The notes beneath the pieces are model-generated. The model made no database searches, was not told where the DNA came from, and was given only the letters and a program-made list of their open reading frames with translations. The translations under genes were made by a program, and so were the position numbers. Positions 62,461 to 64,000 of a stretch of 64,000 nucleotides of DNA are shown here, one piece after another. This DNA comes from Syncephalis fuscata (taxonomy: Eukaryota; Zoopagomycota; Zoopagomycetes; Zoopagales; Piptocephalidaceae), in assembly GCA_025786725.1 (NCBI GenBank), contig JAHLTZ010000024.1, forward strand, positions 186,001-250,000. The letters are read 5' to 3'. Numbering within the stretch: the stretch's first letter is position 1; every line of letters begins with the position of its first letter.

Positions 62461-62805
62461 CGTTGTCGCTAATCAAATGGGTGTTATTCACCAGTCAGTA
62501 GCGCACCAGATAGCGCAGCTAGAATAATAGCGATAGAATAAACGTCAACTAACAGCAAACGCTTATAGTTGTCAATAATTGACAAGAAATAAAGCTATCA
62601 AGCAAGATGACCTTATATGCGCGTGTCTTTTGTAACAGTAGTATAGGTGGATAGAAGAATAGGCGCTACAACGTCGATGTATTGTGAATATCGTCATTTA
62701 AATTAGCGGGACTTGGAATCGTGTTTGGTGATCAACGTGGCCAACATCGATTCGACCACTGCATTCCGGATAAACCACGTATTTTTTGCCTTTACTAAAT
62801 ACACC
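62461..62805. promoter_or_regulatory. Divergent promoter region, LHS1 / TFB4
   Basis: 345 bases between divergent start codons. A CGACGT-like element (about 62669) is present and could serve stress regulation of LHS1; this is inference. Confidence 0.4.
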
Positions 62806-64000
62806 ATGACCGCATTAACCAACGGTAAATATACTGGACTACATTTTGTGTATAATACATGTTGTAACCAACTATGATTGTATTAAGAGGAGCCAAGTTT
62901 GTTGGCGGTTATTATAGATACAAATCCATTGGGTTGGAGTCGACTTGGTCACGGAGATGGCCAAAAGAATAGTAATGGCAATAGTAGTGGCGATAGTGGC
63001 GTAGCTATGTTTACTAAAGCACTACGCCAAATATTGGTATTTTTAAACTCATTTGTGGCACTTGATACGCGTAATCGTTTATTAGTATTGGCTGCACATC
63101 CTGGACATAGGTAAATTGTAAAGAATGGAGAAAGTAAGGAATCTAGTTACTGAATCTCGATTATAGTAGCGTTCTCTATGATAGTAATGCACCATCAACT
63201 TCGGCTGCTGCTACCACTGCCACTGCCACTACTAATGAACCAGTAACGGATATTGTTATGATGGAAGTTGATGGAGAGAATAAAGACCAGCAACAAGATA
63301 GAATCTATCCACAATTTAATGAGATGAACCAGCAGATTTGGTCGCATATGCAAAAGCTATTTACTGAATCTGAGACAACAGAATTTGCTTCAAATAATGG
63401 TAACAGTTATATAAATAGCTATTAATTAACTAATATTTATTAATATTTATTAATATTCTATTATAGGTCCTTCTATTGCTGGTGCTTTATCTATGGTGCT
63501 TTGTTGTAAGTTAATAGTCATTGATAGCGGTATTAATGTAACCAATAATTAATTAGACACCAATCGAGTACTTAAGGATCATGCAGCTATTCGCTGGCAG
63601 CCCCGTGCTCTTATTATATCGGCCTCAGAAGATGTACCATCACAGTATACGCCATTAATGAATTGTATATTTTCAGCTCAAAGATCAGTAAGTCATTTAT
63701 TATTTAATACTAACATTTAGTAACTATAATACTGAATAGAGTGTATCAGTTGATGTATGTAAAATACACCGTGGACGAGGTGTATTTCTACGTCAAGCTG
63801 CGCATATTACTGGTGGATTGCATTTTACTATTCAACGCCCTAATGCATTGTTACAATACTTATTGGTATGTTATACACATTTATATATACATTTACATAT
63901 GTATATATATATATAATAGATACTTTTATTTACTAATTATATTAGAGTGCATTTCTACCGGATGTTAAACTACGCGAAAGTTTATGTCTACCTAATCGCG
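62806..64000 (+). CDS. TFB4: TFIIH subunit Tfb4/p34 (GTF2H3), N-terminal part
   Basis: Exons 62806-62824, 62888-63110, 63167-63399, 63467-63505, 63557-63687, 63740-63865, 63946 to beyond the window edge; frame intact. A von Willebrand A-like fold: SLLAVIIDTNPLGW, FTKALRQILVFLNSFVAL, NRLLVLAAHPGHS, RALIISASEDVPSQYTPLMN, SVDVCKI..VFLRQAAHITGG, PNALLQYLL and FLPDVKLRESLCLP. The C4 zinc finger should follow beyond the edge. Structural subunit of the TFIIH core, used in transcription start and nucleotide-excision repair. Confidence 0.92.

Overview
This is nuclear DNA of a eukaryote, most likely an AT-rich, early-diverging (zygomycete-grade) fungus. Most genes have many short introns (about 45-110 nt) with GTAAGT donors and TAG acceptors. 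The gene set fits a fungus: a FYVE-type Fab1, an Nrp1-like RNA-binding protein, an HDEL-tailed Lhs1, and an LPMO-like secreted protein with an N-terminal His. It also holds genes usually lost from yeasts (FIBP, RNF121, alpha-actinin, ETF-QO). The phylum is my inference. I placed exons by hand from splice signals, phase arithmetic and recalled family motifs; no search was run.

Layout. 0-8 kb: 3' end of a mitochondrial GTPase (GFM2/MEF2), GSK-3 kinase, ETF-ubiquinone oxidoreductase. 8-14 kb: tandem duplication of a secreted Shewanella-like phosphatase, with a small inverted-repeat element between the copies. 14-20 kb: tRNA-Tyr with an intron, LPMO-like protein, isoprenylcysteine methyltransferase. 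20-36 kb (minus strand): alpha-actinin, Fab1/PIKfyve, an Nrp1-like protein with RanBP2 zinc fingers. 36-42 kb: gene-poor, with dispersed repeats and a broken secreted-protein gene. 42-49.5 kb: RNF121, FIBP, ZNHIT3, ubiquitin-eL40, citrate synthase. 49.9-57 kb: a 7-kb block bracketed by a 310-bp inverted repeat. 57-64 kb: delta-COP, Lhs1/GRP170, start of TFIIH Tfb4.

Main discovery: inside the 7-kb block, on the minus strand, lies an apparently undescribed micro-exon gene. A signal-peptide exon (54218-54311) is followed by a tandem array of about 31 units, nearly all 80-84 bp apart. Each unit offers one 3-nt exon between a good acceptor (..ATAG) and a good donor (GTAAGT). All are in phase 1, so every codon is split across an intron. 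Joined, they encode a stop-free, Cys/Pro/Gly-rich peptide, followed by one or more ordinary terminal exons. Tiny exons also occur in housekeeping genes here (13 nt in alpha-actinin, an ATG-only first coding exon in delta-COP and probably RNF121, 9 nt in ubiquitin-eL40).

Data caution: about 19 conserved reading frames are each broken by one missing base, usually in or next to a short homopolymer, while flanking homology continues. This pattern suggests systematic single-base deletions in the assembly rather than mass gene death. Exons below ignore these breaks unless stated.
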